From assembly GCA_031278665.1 (NCBI GenBank), contig JAITKC010000244.1:1-8607 (forward strand): a DNA stretch of 8,607 nucleotides, given 5' to 3'. Below the pieces are notes generated by a model. It was given only the letters and a program-made list of their open reading frames with translations, was not told where the DNA came from and searched no databases. This DNA comes from Bifidobacteriaceae bacterium. GTDB lineage: Bacteria > Actinomycetota > Actinomycetes > Actinomycetales > WQXJ01. Positions 1 through 5,620 of this stretch are shown here, piece after piece. Position numbers and translations under genes: made by a program. The stretch's first letter is position 1. Every line of letters begins with the position of its first letter.

Positions 1-625
1 CCTCGGCCAGGAATTTGACCTGGCCGTTGATCTCCACGGTGCAGGCCGAGGCGACCGGCACCATGGTGTCGCCGTGCGAGCCGAGGGTCAGCGTCTTGAC
101 GGCCCCCACCGGCAGGGCCAGTTTGTCGGCCACGAAGTAGGTGAAACGGGCCGTGTCGAGCACGCCGGCCTGGCCCATGACGCGGTGGTGCGGGAACCCG
201 GAGGCCAGTTGCGCCAGCGTGGTCATCTCGTCCAGCGGATTCGACACCACGATGATGACCGCGTTCGGGGCGTATTTGGCGATGTTCTCGGCCACGCCCC
301 GGACAATCCCGGCGTTGACCCCGAGCAGGTCCATCCGGCTCATGCCCGGCTTGCGGGGCACGCCCGCCGTGACCACGACGACCTCAGAGTCCTCGATCAC
401 CTCGTAGCCCTGGCCGTCGGCGGTGGTGGTCTTGCCGACCACCCGCGTCTCGAAGCCCTCGACCGGCCGCGAGGAGTTCAGGTCCAGGGCCAATCCCTCG
501 GACCAGCCGTCCCGGATGTCGGTCAGAACGACCTCGTCGAAAATGTCGTACTCAGCCAAGCGCTGAGCGGTGGTCGAGCCGTAGAACCCGGCTCCAATGA
601 CGGTAGCTTTACCGCTGCGTGCCAT
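1..625 (-). CDS. mdh: Malate dehydrogenase, NAD-dependent, LDH-like type (C-terminus off the left edge)
   Basis: Interconverts malate and oxaloacetate with NAD in the TCA cycle; cytoplasmic. Only the first 208 residues are in the window; family members are about 310-330 residues, so roughly a third is missing. Visible motifs in order: Rossmann dinucleotide loop GAGFYGS (residues 11-17); acidic Asp36 at the end of strand beta-2, fitting NAD rather than NADP; substrate loop AGVPRKPGMSR (87-97), where Arg91 sits at the position that is Gln in lactate dehydrogenases and so marks malate/oxaloacetate specificity; SNP at 128-130; GQAGVLDTARF (151-161) with the Asp/Arg pair; and GSHGDTMVP (182-190) with catalytic His184. 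ATG at 625 has a purine-rich AAAGAAG (640-634) 8 nt upstream. It lies 97 nt downstream of purH on the same strand. The fold is the LDH-like class, unlike the cytosolic-type Mdh of Mycobacterium and Streptomyces. Lactate dehydrogenase is less likely because of Arg91. Confidence 0.93.
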   Translation of the reverse strand, partial: MARSGKATVIGAGFYGSTTAQRLAEYDIFDEVVLTDIRDGWSEGLALDLNSSRPVEGFETRVVGKTTTADGQGYEVIEDSEVVVVTAGVPRKPGMSRMDLLGVNAGIVRGVAENIAKYAPNAVIIVVSNPLDEMTTLAQLASGFPHHRVMGQAGVLDTARFTYFVADKLALPVGAVKTLTLGSHGDTMVPVASACTVEINGQVKFLAE

Positions 626-720
626 AAGCGATACTTCTTTCTGGTCAGAGTTTTGACTACGAGGGCGTCAACGCCTCGACCAAGCATAGCCGGGCAAAGG
701 TCCCCGCCCGCGCCCAGGCG
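626..720 (-). promoter_or_regulatory. purH-mdh intergenic leader with possible mdh promoter
   Basis: This 95-bp gap is more AT-rich than its surroundings near the mdh start. On the minus strand a TATGCT hexamer (688-683) fits the actinobacterial -10 pattern TANNNT and would give a leader of about 50 nt before the mdh ATG. No good -35 box is seen at the matching distance. A short hairpin (GAGGCG / CGC-C-CTC with one bulged base, about 661-677) lies within that leader, with no T-run behind it, so it is not a clear purH terminator. The 10-mer GTCAAAACTC (657-648, minus strand) recurs in the purN divergent region. Whether mdh has its own promoter or reads through from purH is open. Confidence 0.3.
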
Positions 721-2388
721 TCAGTGGAAGAAGTGACGGGCGCCGGTGAAATACAAGGTCACGCCGGCCGCCTCGGCCGCCGCGACGACGTCTTGGTCGC
801 GGATCGAGCCGCCGGGCTCGACAATCGCCTTGACACCGGCTTTGACCAAGACTTCCAGCCCGTCCGGGAAGGGGAAGAAAGCGTCCGATGCCGCCGCCGC
901 GCCTTCCGCTCTCGCCTCGCCCGCGCGCGTCACGGCCAGGGCGGCCGAGTCGACGCGGTTGACCTGGCCCATGCCGACGCCGACCGAGGCGCCGTCTTTG
1001 GCCAGCAGAATGGCGTTCGATTTGACCGCCCGGCAAGCCTTCCAGGCGAACGCCAAGTCGGCCAGCGTGGCCGGGTCGGCCGGCGGGCCGGCCCGCAGCT
1101 CCCAGTTCGCCGGGTCGTCGCCCGGCGCCTGGAAGGCGTCGCGTTCCTGAAGCAACAGGCCGCCGCCGATCGCCTTGGTTTCGAGGGCCGCCAGCGGCTC
1201 GCCGGCCAGCCGCAGAATCCGCAGACCCTTCTTGGTTCTAAGGATTTCGAGGGCCTCCGGCTCATAGCCGGGCGCCACTATCACCTCTGTGAAGACCGGC
1301 TTGACCTGTTCGGCCATGGCCAGGGTGACAGTCCGGTTGGCGGCGATCACGCCGCCGAAGGCGCTCAGCGGGTCGCAGGCGTGCGCCTTGCGATGGGCCT
1401 CGGCGATGTCGGCGCCGATGGCGATGCCGCACGGATTGGCGTGTTTGACTATGGCCACGGCCGGCTCGTCGAAATCGAGCGCGGCGCGGCGCGCGGCATC
1501 GGCGTCCTGGTAGTTGTTGAAACTCATCGGCTTGCCGCCCAGTAACTCCGCGCTGGCCAGCCCGCGCGCCCCGGAGCCGCCGCTGACCTCGGTGAACACC
1601 GCCGCGGCCTGATGCGGGTTCTCACCGTAGCGCAGTTCGCCGGCAAGCCGGTAAGTGGTGGCCCGCCAAGCCGGCAGGCCTTCGGCGGGCGCCAGCGTCG
1701 AGGTCATCCAACTGGCCACGGCGACGTCGTAGTCGGCCGTGTGGACAAAGGCGTCGCGGGCCAGCTCGCGGCGCTGGCGAAGTGTGAACCCGCCCGTCGC
1801 CAGGGCCTCGGCCACCCCGGCGTAGCGCGCCGGCGAGGTCACGATCGCCACGCTGGGATAGTTCTTGGCCGCCGCCCGGACCATGGTGGGCCCGCCGATG
1901 TCGATCTGCTCGACGCACTCGTCCGGCCCGGCCCCGCTGGCCACAGTCGCGGCGAAGGGGTACAGGTTGGCCACCACCAAGTCGAACGCTTCGACGCCGA
2001 GTTCTTGGAGCTGCCGGGCGTGGGCGGGTTTGCGCAGGTCGGCCAGGATGCCGGCGTGGACTTTGGGGTGCAGGGTCTTGACCCGGCCGTCCAGGCACTC
2101 GGGGAAGCCGGTCAGGCGTTCAACCGGGGTGACTTGGACACCCTGGGCGGCGATCGCTTTGGCGGTCGATCCGGTCGAGACGATCTCGACGCCGGCTTGG
2201 CCGAGCGCCCGGGCCAGGTCTTCCAGCCCGGTCTTGTCGTAAACCGACACCAGCGCCCGCCGGATCGGCCGGCGGTCGTCCCCGTCGCGGCCACCGGGCA
2301 CCGCATCGGCGGGCGGGGCGGCGGCATCGGCGGGCGGGGCGGCGGCATCGGCGGCAGTGCGAGGTTGGTCGAACGAACTGGTGGTCAC
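721..2388 (-). CDS. purH: Bifunctional AICAR transformylase / IMP cyclohydrolase
   Basis: Catalyses the last two steps of de novo purine synthesis: formylation of AICAR from 10-formyl-THF, then ring closure of FAICAR to IMP. Cytoplasmic, normally a dimer. The N-terminal IMP cyclohydrolase (MGS-like) domain spans about 42-190, with SVYDKTGL (48-55), STGSTAKAI (71-79), [15 protein letters not shown] (101-115) and NLYPF (141-145). The transformylase domain follows, with RYGENPHQ (253-260), the KHANPCG catalytic block (Lys315, His316), [14 protein letters not shown] (339-352), VKSNAI (455-460), [12 protein letters not shown] (471-482) and the conserved C-terminus ending RHFFH. At 555 residues it exceeds the usual 515-530 because of about 40 extra N-terminal residues containing a doubled Ala/Pro heptad. 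GTG at 2388 is preferred because it has a perfect AGGAGG 7 nt upstream and overlaps the upstream stop (GTGA), implying coupling to the VanZ-like gene. A GTG at residue 30 would give a typical length but has no ribosome site. Confidence 0.97.
   Translation of the reverse strand: MTTSSFDQPRTAADAAAPPADAAAPPADAVPGGRDGDDRRPIRRALVSVYDKTGLEDLARALGQAGVEIVSTGSTAKAIAAQGVQVTPVERLTGFPECLDGRVKTLHPKVHAGILADLRKPAHARQLQELGVEAFDLVVANLYPFAATVASGAGPDECVEQIDIGGPTMVRAAAKNYPSVAIVTSPARYAGVAEALATGGFTLRQRRELARDAFVHTADYDVAVASWMTSTLAPAEGLPAWRATTYRLAGELRYGENPHQAAAVFTEVSGGSGARGLASAELLGGKPMSFNNYQDADAARRAALDFDEPAVAIVKHANPCGIAIGADIAEAHRKAHACDPLSAFGGVIAANRTVTLAMAEQVKPVFTEVIVAPGYEPEALEILRTKKGLRILRLAGEPLAALETKAIGGGLLLQERDAFQAPGDDPANWELRAGPPADPATLADLAFAWKACRAVKSNAILLAKDGASVGVGMGQVNRVDSAALAVTRAGEARAEGAAAASDAFFPFPDGLEVLVKAGVKAIVEPGGSIRDQDVVAAAEAAGVTLYFTGARHFFH
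2303..2354. repeat. 21-bp tandem repeat inside the purH N-terminal extension
   Basis: Two perfect head-to-tail copies of a 21-bp unit (2303-2323 and 2324-2344) are followed by the first 10 bases of a third (2345-2354). The period is a multiple of three, so the reading frame is kept and the protein gains a repeated Asp-Ala-Ala-Ala-Pro-Pro-Ala heptad (residues about 14-27). It lies in the non-conserved leader before the cyclohydrolase domain, consistent with replication slippage in a region under little constraint. Confidence 0.9.
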
Positions 2389-2867
2389 GGCGGAGCCTCC
2401 TGGCGGCTTTGGCGGTTGCGTGCGCCCAGGCGAGCGGCGAACGGTTCGATCGTTGTGGCCGGACCACTTCCCGATGGTGCTCCACCTCGTTTCGCCAGTC
2501 GCGGTCCGGGACCGCCGCCCAGTCTACCCGCCAGGCCCGCCAGCCACAGGCCGATCCCGATGCCGGCCAAGTCGGCCGCCACGTCCCAAGGGTCGGCCGA
2601 GCGGCCGGGTAGCGCCAACTGGATCAACTCGCTGGCCACGGCGTGGGCCGCGAACAGGCCCGCGACCAACGCCTTGCGCCGGCTGAGGGCCGCCCACAGG
2701 CCGGCCGCCAGCGCGAAAGACAGACAATGGGCCAATTTGTCGGACAGCGGAAAGGCGAAGCCGGCGGCGACTGGCAAGGCCGGGGCGTAGAGCATGACCA
2801 ACTGCCCGGCCACCGCCAACCAAGCGGCGACCAGCGCCAACGCGCGTGTTGGAGCGGGCTGAGGCAT
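2385..2867 (-). CDS. VanZ-like family small membrane protein
   Basis: Small integral membrane protein of 160 residues. It shows the VanZ-like pattern: DKLAH (43-47) at the start of a helix, and later ELIQ (80-83), PGR (87-89) and an acidic stretch with Asp95 and Asp99 before a Gly-rich helix (100-110). About four hydrophobic helices are visible (near 7-27, 46-63, 67-86 and 97-115). The C-terminal 45 residues are polar and basic, probably cytoplasmic. VanZ of enterococci confers low-level teicoplanin resistance, but most family members have no known role and none is claimed here. ATG at 2867 is 9 nt after the purN stop, with only a weak ribosome site. The stop overlaps the purH start by 4 nt, so the gene sits inside the purine operon. 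Some C-terminal length may exist only because the gene carries the purH ribosome site. Confidence 0.87.
   Translation of the reverse strand: MPQPAPTRALALVAAWLAVAGQLVMLYAPALPVAAGFAFPLSDKLAHCLSFALAAGLWAALSRRKALVAGLFAAHAVASELIQLALPGRSADPWDVAADLAGIGIGLWLAGLAGRLGGGPGPRLAKRGGAPSGSGPATTIEPFAARLGARNRQSRQEAPP
2396..2401 (-). promoter_or_regulatory. Strong ribosome binding site that fixes the purH GTG start
   Basis: The minus strand reads AGGAGG, a full match to the anti-Shine-Dalgarno core, 7 nt before the GTG at 2388. The site lies inside the last codons of the VanZ-like gene, so ribosomes finishing that gene end on top of it. Together with the GTGA stop/start overlap, this decides the purH start. 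Confidence 0.85.
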
Positions 2868-2876
2868 TCCGGCAGC

Positions 2877-3461
2877 CTACAACGGCGGCCGAATCGACTG
2901 GTCGGCCAGGGCGGCCACCGTCTCAATCAGGAGCTGGCGCTCGACCGCTTTGATGCGTTCGTGCAGCGAGGCCTCGGTGTCGCCGTCGCGGACGGCGACC
3001 TGGCGCTGGGCCAAGACCGGGCCGGTGTCGACGCCGGCGTCAACCCGGTGGACGGTGCAACCGGTCACCGCCACTCCGGCGGCCAGAGCCTCGCGGACGG
3101 CGTGGGCGCCCGGGAAAGCCGGCAGCAGGGCCGGATGCGTGTTGATCGTCCGGTCCCCGAAGCGATCCAGGAAATCCGCGCCCAAGATGCGCATGAAGCC
3201 CGCCGAGACCACAAGGTCGGGCCGGAAAACCGCGACCGCCGCGGCGAGCGCCCGGTCCCATTCCCGCCGGTTGGCGAAATCCGCCGGTTTGACTGTGAAA
3301 GTGGCCACGCCGTGGCGCCGGGCCGCGTTCAGGGCCTCGGCCGGACGATCCGCTCCGAGCGCGACGACCCGGGCCGGGTAATCGGGCCGCTTGGCGGCGA
3401 CGATCAGCGCTTCGGCCAAACTGCCGAGGCCGGAGGCGAGGATCACAACGCGCAAACTCAC
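2877..3461 (-). CDS. purN: Phosphoribosylglycinamide formyltransferase (GAR transformylase)
   Basis: Transfers the formyl group of 10-formyl-THF to GAR, giving FGAR, the third step of purine synthesis; cytoplasmic. At 194 residues it has the usual length for the single-domain bacterial enzyme. Visible are the phosphate-binding N-terminal loop (ILASGLGSLAEAL, 7-19), SAGFMRIL (86-93), the active-site block INTHPALLPAFPGAH (106-120) with Asn107 and His109, and HRVDAGVDTGPVLAQ (138-152) with Asp145. These match the catalytic Asn/His/Asp triad of E. coli PurN (106/108/144). The NTHP wording, rather than N-I-H-P, and the SGLGSL loop without Asn resemble mycobacterial PurN, supporting an actinobacterial source. 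The start is GTG at 3461; either a G-rich site just upstream or a leaderless start could serve it. It is the first gene of the purN-vanZ-like-purH unit. Confidence 0.97.
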   Translation of the reverse strand: MSLRVVILASGLGSLAEALIVAAKRPDYPARVVALGADRPAEALNAARRHGVATFTVKPADFANRREWDRALAAAVAVFRPDLVVSAGFMRILGADFLDRFGDRTINTHPALLPAFPGAHAVREALAAGVAVTGCTVHRVDAGVDTGPVLAQRQVAVRDGDTEASLHERIKAVERQLLIETVAALADQSIRPPL

Positions 3462-3467
3462 CGGCCC

Positions 3468-3473
3468 ACCCTA
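3468..3473 (-). promoter_or_regulatory. Possible -10 element for a leaderless purN transcript
   Basis: TAGGGT on the minus strand matches TANNNT and ends 6 nt before the GTG start at 3461, so transcription would begin at or next to the G of the start codon. The same G-rich stretch could instead act as a ribosome site, so the two readings compete. Confidence 0.35.
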
Positions 3474-3659
3474 CCCTTGCGCCGGCCGCGCCGGCGTGGC
3501 ACCGGGGCCACGGTCCCCGCGCAAGGCCAGGCCGCCCCCAAAACAGCGTCCAGGTGTCCGCAGAGCCCGGTCGCGCCCGCTGCCGCATTCGGGTCGGGGC
3601 GCTGAGACGTTGGCGGACGCGAACAGTTTCCGCTTCCCGATCCACCAGCGGGCCAGGAT

Positions 3660-3682
3660 GCCGAAATCAGTCGCATTTCGGC
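3660..3682. repeat. Perfect inverted repeat, 8-bp arms, 7-nt spacer
   Basis: Arms GCCGAAAT (3660-3667) and ATTTCGGC (3675-3682) surround CAGTCGC. The arms are unusually AT-containing for this DNA and lie mid-way between divergent starts, about 200 bp from purN and 150 bp from the 3833 gene. It could be an operator for a dimeric repressor or an RNA hairpin. No T-run follows on either strand, so an intrinsic terminator is unlikely. Confidence 0.55.
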
Positions 3683-3696
3683 CCGGAGCCTCCGGG
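3682..3696. repeat. GC-rich palindrome adjoining the 3660-3682 repeat
   Basis: CCCGGAG and CTCCGGG (3682-3688 and 3690-3696) flank one base. It abuts the previous inverted repeat, sharing base 3682, so the two form back-to-back stem-loops if transcribed. GC-only palindromes of this size are common by chance in such DNA. Confidence 0.4.
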
Positions 3697-3775
3697 TCGG
3701 CACGCAGGGAGGGTGTGGTCAAAACTCGCCCGCCGATGCAGTTTTCGCGTCCGGGGGCGGGTTTGGACCCCGCGC

Positions 3776-3795
3776 CCGGCCGGGAACCCGGCCGG
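3776..3795. repeat. Strong inverted repeat just upstream of AGGAGGT and the 3833 start
   Basis: Arms CCGGCCGGG (3776-3784) and CCCGGCCGG (3787-3795) are perfectly complementary around AA, giving a stem of eight pairs with a GAAC loop in RNA. An AGGAGGT lies 8 nt downstream (3804-3810) and the ATG 37 nt downstream. It could be a 5' leader hairpin or a protein site; it has no T-run. Confidence 0.5.
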
Positions 3796-3832
3796 CTTGG
3801 CCTAGGAGGTCGGCGCGGGGGACAATGGCCTG

Positions 3833-4585
3833 ATGTCCAACAGCGACTCGCCGCCCAAAGGCGATCTCCCGGCCGGATCAGCCACGCCGCCGGCAGCGCC
3901 ACCGCCGAACGCACAGGCACCGAACGCGCAGCCGCCGGACGGGCGGGAGACCAGCGCACCACCGCCGAACGCACCACCGCCGAACGCACAGGCACCGAAC
4001 GCACAGCCGCCGGGCACACAGCCGCCGGGCACAGAACGGCTGGCGGGGCAGTCGTCGGACGCGCCGGCGGCGAGCGGGCATTCGGCGGGCGGGCGGACCG
4101 GCGGCGGACGGCGGGGGACGCGGGGCGAGAAGGACCGGGCGGCCCGGCGCGCGCAGTTCGAGCGGGAGTTGCGGGCGCTGACCCCGGAGCAGAAGAAGAG
4201 CTTGATGCGGGTCAACCGGCATGTCTTCGGATTCGGCGCGGCCGCGCTGGCGACAATGATCGGCCTGACGCTGCCGCTGCCCTGGCCCGCTCTGGGCCTG
4301 GCGGCCATGGCCCTGGCGCTGGTCTTGGCGATCAAAGGGATCGTGCTGGCCCGGCGCACGCCGATGGGCAAAGGCGTGATCGTCTACTTGGCGATGGGGA
4401 TTGGGTTGCTGGCGACATTCGCGCTCTATTCGATCCCGCTCCTGGTGACCTGGGCGGACCAGTGGGAATACCAGCAGTGCCGGAGCCAGGCCCTGACGAT
4501 TGAAGGCGAGGACGCCTGCCTCGCCCGCTTCGAGGAGGCCGCCAAGTCCGATTGGGCCACAATCCTGCGCCAACTGCGCCAATGA
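3833..4585 (+). CDS. Pro-rich, three-helix membrane protein of unknown function
   Basis: I do not recognise a characterised family, though the layout resembles short actinobacterial membrane proteins annotated as hypothetical. The 250 residues fall into four parts. First is a disordered N-terminus (1-100) rich in Pro, Asn, Ala and Gln with repeated PPPNAQAPNAQPP blocks and QPPGT pairs. A charged segment (100-130, many Arg/Lys/Glu, LTPEQ at 116-120) follows, then three hydrophobic helices (about 131-147, 152-172 and 182-206) split by a basic RRTPMGKG loop. Last is a 44-residue tail with WxYQQC and two cysteines (Cys216, Cys229). The positive-inside rule places the N-terminus in the cytoplasm and the Cys-bearing tail outside, where a disulfide is possible. 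ATG at 3833 is the only start after an in-frame TAG (3803-3805); GGGGGA at 3817-3822 is a plausible ribosome site. It is the only plus-strand gene and converges on hemH. Confidence 0.8.
   Translation: MSNSDSPPKGDLPAGSATPPAAPPPNAQAPNAQPPDGRETSAPPPNAPPPNAQAPNAQPPGTQPPGTERLAGQSSDAPAASGHSAGGRTGGGRRGTRGEKDRAARRAQFERELRALTPEQKKSLMRVNRHVFGFGAAALATMIGLTLPLPWPALGLAAMALALVLAIKGIVLARRTPMGKGVIVYLAMGIGLLATFALYSIPLLVTWADQWEYQQCRSQALTIEGEDACLARFEEAAKSDWATILRQLRQ
3899..4013. repeat. Two 40-bp direct repeats coding for a Pro/Asn/Ala/Gln block
   Basis: Bases 3899-3938 and 3974-4013 match at 39 of 40 positions (one G/A change) and start 75 bp apart, keeping frame. Between them is a further partial copy (the PPPNA start at about 3959-3973). 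The encoded block reads PPPNAQAPNAQPP. This is an in-frame duplication in a disordered cytoplasmic region. Confidence 0.85.
4004..4033. repeat. 15-bp perfect tandem repeat (two copies, QPPGT)
   Basis: The unit at 4004-4018 is repeated exactly at 4019-4033 and codes for QPPGT twice. It overlaps the end of the second 40-bp repeat, so the Pro-rich N-terminus seems to have grown by several slippage events. Confidence 0.85.
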
Positions 4586-4592
4586 CCGCGCG

Positions 4593-4608
4593 GCCGCCAA
4601 GCGGCGGC
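4593..4608. terminator. Small GC hairpin between convergent stops
   Basis: GCCGCC (4593-4598) and GGCGGC (4603-4608) pair around AAGC. It fills the 23-nt gap between the stop of the plus-strand membrane protein (4583-4585) and the stop of hemH (4611-4609). Its place suggests a shared two-way terminator, but the stem is short and no T-run follows on either strand. Confidence 0.3.
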
Positions 4609-5616
4609 TCAGCGGCGGAGCCGGGACTCCACCAAATCGGTCAGCGCGTCAAGCCAGGCCGGATGGTCGTTCAAACAGCGGTGGCGGACAAACAAGCCGT
4701 CCGGATTCGCGGCCAGGAAGGTGCCTTTGTTGAGCAAGTCGATTTCCTCCAGCGTCTCCAGGCAGTCCGCCACGAAGCCGGGGCAAGCCACATCGACGCG
4801 GCGGACGCCCTGCGAACCCAACCGCGCGACCGTGTCGATAGTCGCCGGGGTGAGCCACGGCATCGGGCCGAACTTCGACTGATAGGTGACAAGACACTGG
4901 TCGACGGTCAAACCGAGGCGCTGGCGGACGGCCTGCGCGGTTTGCTCGCACTGGCCGCGATAAGGGTCGCCGGCGCGGTCCAGCGACACCGGGATGCCGT
5001 GGAAGGACAGCAGCATTTTGTCGCCGGCGGCGAAGTCGGGCCGGCCGTGGCGCTCCCAGGCCTCTTCGGCCCGCAGGGCCAACGCCTCGATATAGCCGGG
5101 CAGAGTCGGATAGGAATGGACCAGGGAATACTCCAACTGGTGGATTGAGCGCAGCGCGTAGCGGGCGACCTCGTCCATGATCGAGGCGACGGTCGGCACC
5201 GAATACTGCGGGTAGAGCGGCACCACCAGCACGCGGGCCACGCCCTCGTCGCGCAGCGTCTCCAACAGCGAGCGCACCGCCGGCCGACCGTAGCGCATAG
5301 TCGGCTCGACTCGGATCGGCTCGCCCAGGCGTTCGCGCAGGCGTTCGGCCACGCCTTTGGCCTGGGCGGCGGTGTAGACCGCCAGGGGCGAGCCCTCCTC
5401 AAGCCAAATCGAACGGTACTTGGCGGCCGCGCGGGGCGCCCGAAACGGCAGCACAACGGTCTCCAAGACGCCGCGCCAAATGAAGGCGTGCAAGTTGACC
5501 ACCCGCTTGTCGGACAGGAACTGGCGCAGGTAGCGCCGCACGTCGCGAGGGGTCGGGGTGTCGGGGGTGCCGAGATTGACCAGCAGCACCGCCGTGCCCG
5601 CGCCGGGCAAAATCAT
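4609..5616 (-). CDS. hemH: Ferrochelatase, protoheme (proteobacterial-like) type
   Basis: Inserts ferrous iron into a porphyrin at the end of heme synthesis. The 335 residues match family length throughout: NLGTPD (14-19), RRYLRQFLSD (27-36), KYRSIWLEEGSPL (66-78), MRYGRPAV (107-114), VLVVPLYPQYS (129-139), catalytic His206 in LLSFHGIP, TYQSKFGPMPWL (244-255), VACPGFVADCLETLEEI (276-292) with Glu287, and CLNDHPAWLDAL (314-325). These blocks read like E. coli and other proteobacterial HemH rather than the actinobacterial coproporphyrin ferrochelatase (CpfC), which lacks NLGTPD and the IWxEEGSPL block. The C-terminus has one Cys (314) and no cluster of cysteines for a [2Fe-2S] centre. ATG at 5616 follows the DUF6350 stop by 4 nt, with AAGG in the end of that gene as a weak ribosome site, so the two are probably co-transcribed. 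No other heme gene is in the window. The function is sure; the porphyrin used is inferred from similarity. Confidence 0.96.
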   Translation of the reverse strand: MILPGAGTAVLLVNLGTPDTPTPRDVRRYLRQFLSDKRVVNLHAFIWRGVLETVVLPFRAPRAAAKYRSIWLEEGSPLAVYTAAQAKGVAERLRERLGEPIRVEPTMRYGRPAVRSLLETLRDEGVARVLVVPLYPQYSVPTVASIMDEVARYALRSIHQLEYSLVHSYPTLPGYIEALALRAEEAWERHGRPDFAAGDKMLLSFHGIPVSLDRAGDPYRGQCEQTAQAVRQRLGLTVDQCLVTYQSKFGPMPWLTPATIDTVARLGSQGVRRVDVACPGFVADCLETLEEIDLLNKGTFLAANPDGLFVRHRCLNDHPAWLDALTDLVESRLRR

Positions 5617-5620
5617 AGGC

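Larger units (their letters stand above)
3462..3832. promoter_or_regulatory. Divergent non-coding region between purN and the Pro-rich membrane protein gene
   Basis: This 371-bp stretch has no open frame resembling a protein. It must hold the promoters for purN (leftward) and the 3833 gene (rightward). Leftward, TAGGGT (3473-3468) lies 6 nt before the purN GTG; rightward, GACAAT (3821-3826) lies 6 nt before the ATG at 3833. Both fit the ANNNT-N6-RTG layout of leaderless actinobacterial transcripts. It also has inverted repeats at 3660-3682, 3682-3696 and 3776-3795, smaller ones at 3481-3495 and 3495-3512, and a 9-bp pair 120 bp apart (3615-3623 with 3744-3752). No -35 box, riboswitch or known operator was recognised. 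Confidence 0.5.

Noticed and set aside
661..677. Hairpin downstream of purH as an intrinsic terminator
   Set aside because: The stem is short with a bulge and no T-run follows; it is described only within the purH-mdh gap.
2299..2301. GTG at purH residue 30 as the true start
   Set aside because: It would give a normal family length but lacks any Shine-Dalgarno site, whereas GTG 2388 has AGGAGG at 7 nt and a stop/start overlap.
1612..2790. Long plus-strand open frame (392 codons) opposite purH and the VanZ-like gene
   Set aside because: It is antisense to genes with full catalytic motifs, has low-complexity Gly/Arg/Pro composition and no domain. Long antisense frames are expected in GC-rich DNA.
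3471..4019. Minus-strand open frame through the divergent region, a possible purN extension or extra gene
   Set aside because: Its Ser/Val/Arg repeats are the reverse image of the Pro-rich coding repeats, and PurN is already full length from 3461.
2303..4033. Repeated GC-rich units as a CRISPR array or mobile element
   Set aside because: The repeats are in-frame coding duplications of 15, 21 and 40 bp with no spacers, terminal inverted repeats or transposase.
3391..4503. Plus-strand open frame crossing the purN 5' end, the non-coding region and the 3833 gene
   Set aside because: It is frame-shifted against the 3833 gene, which has a coherent membrane topology. The rejected product is Arg/Gly/Ala-rich with no recognisable fold.
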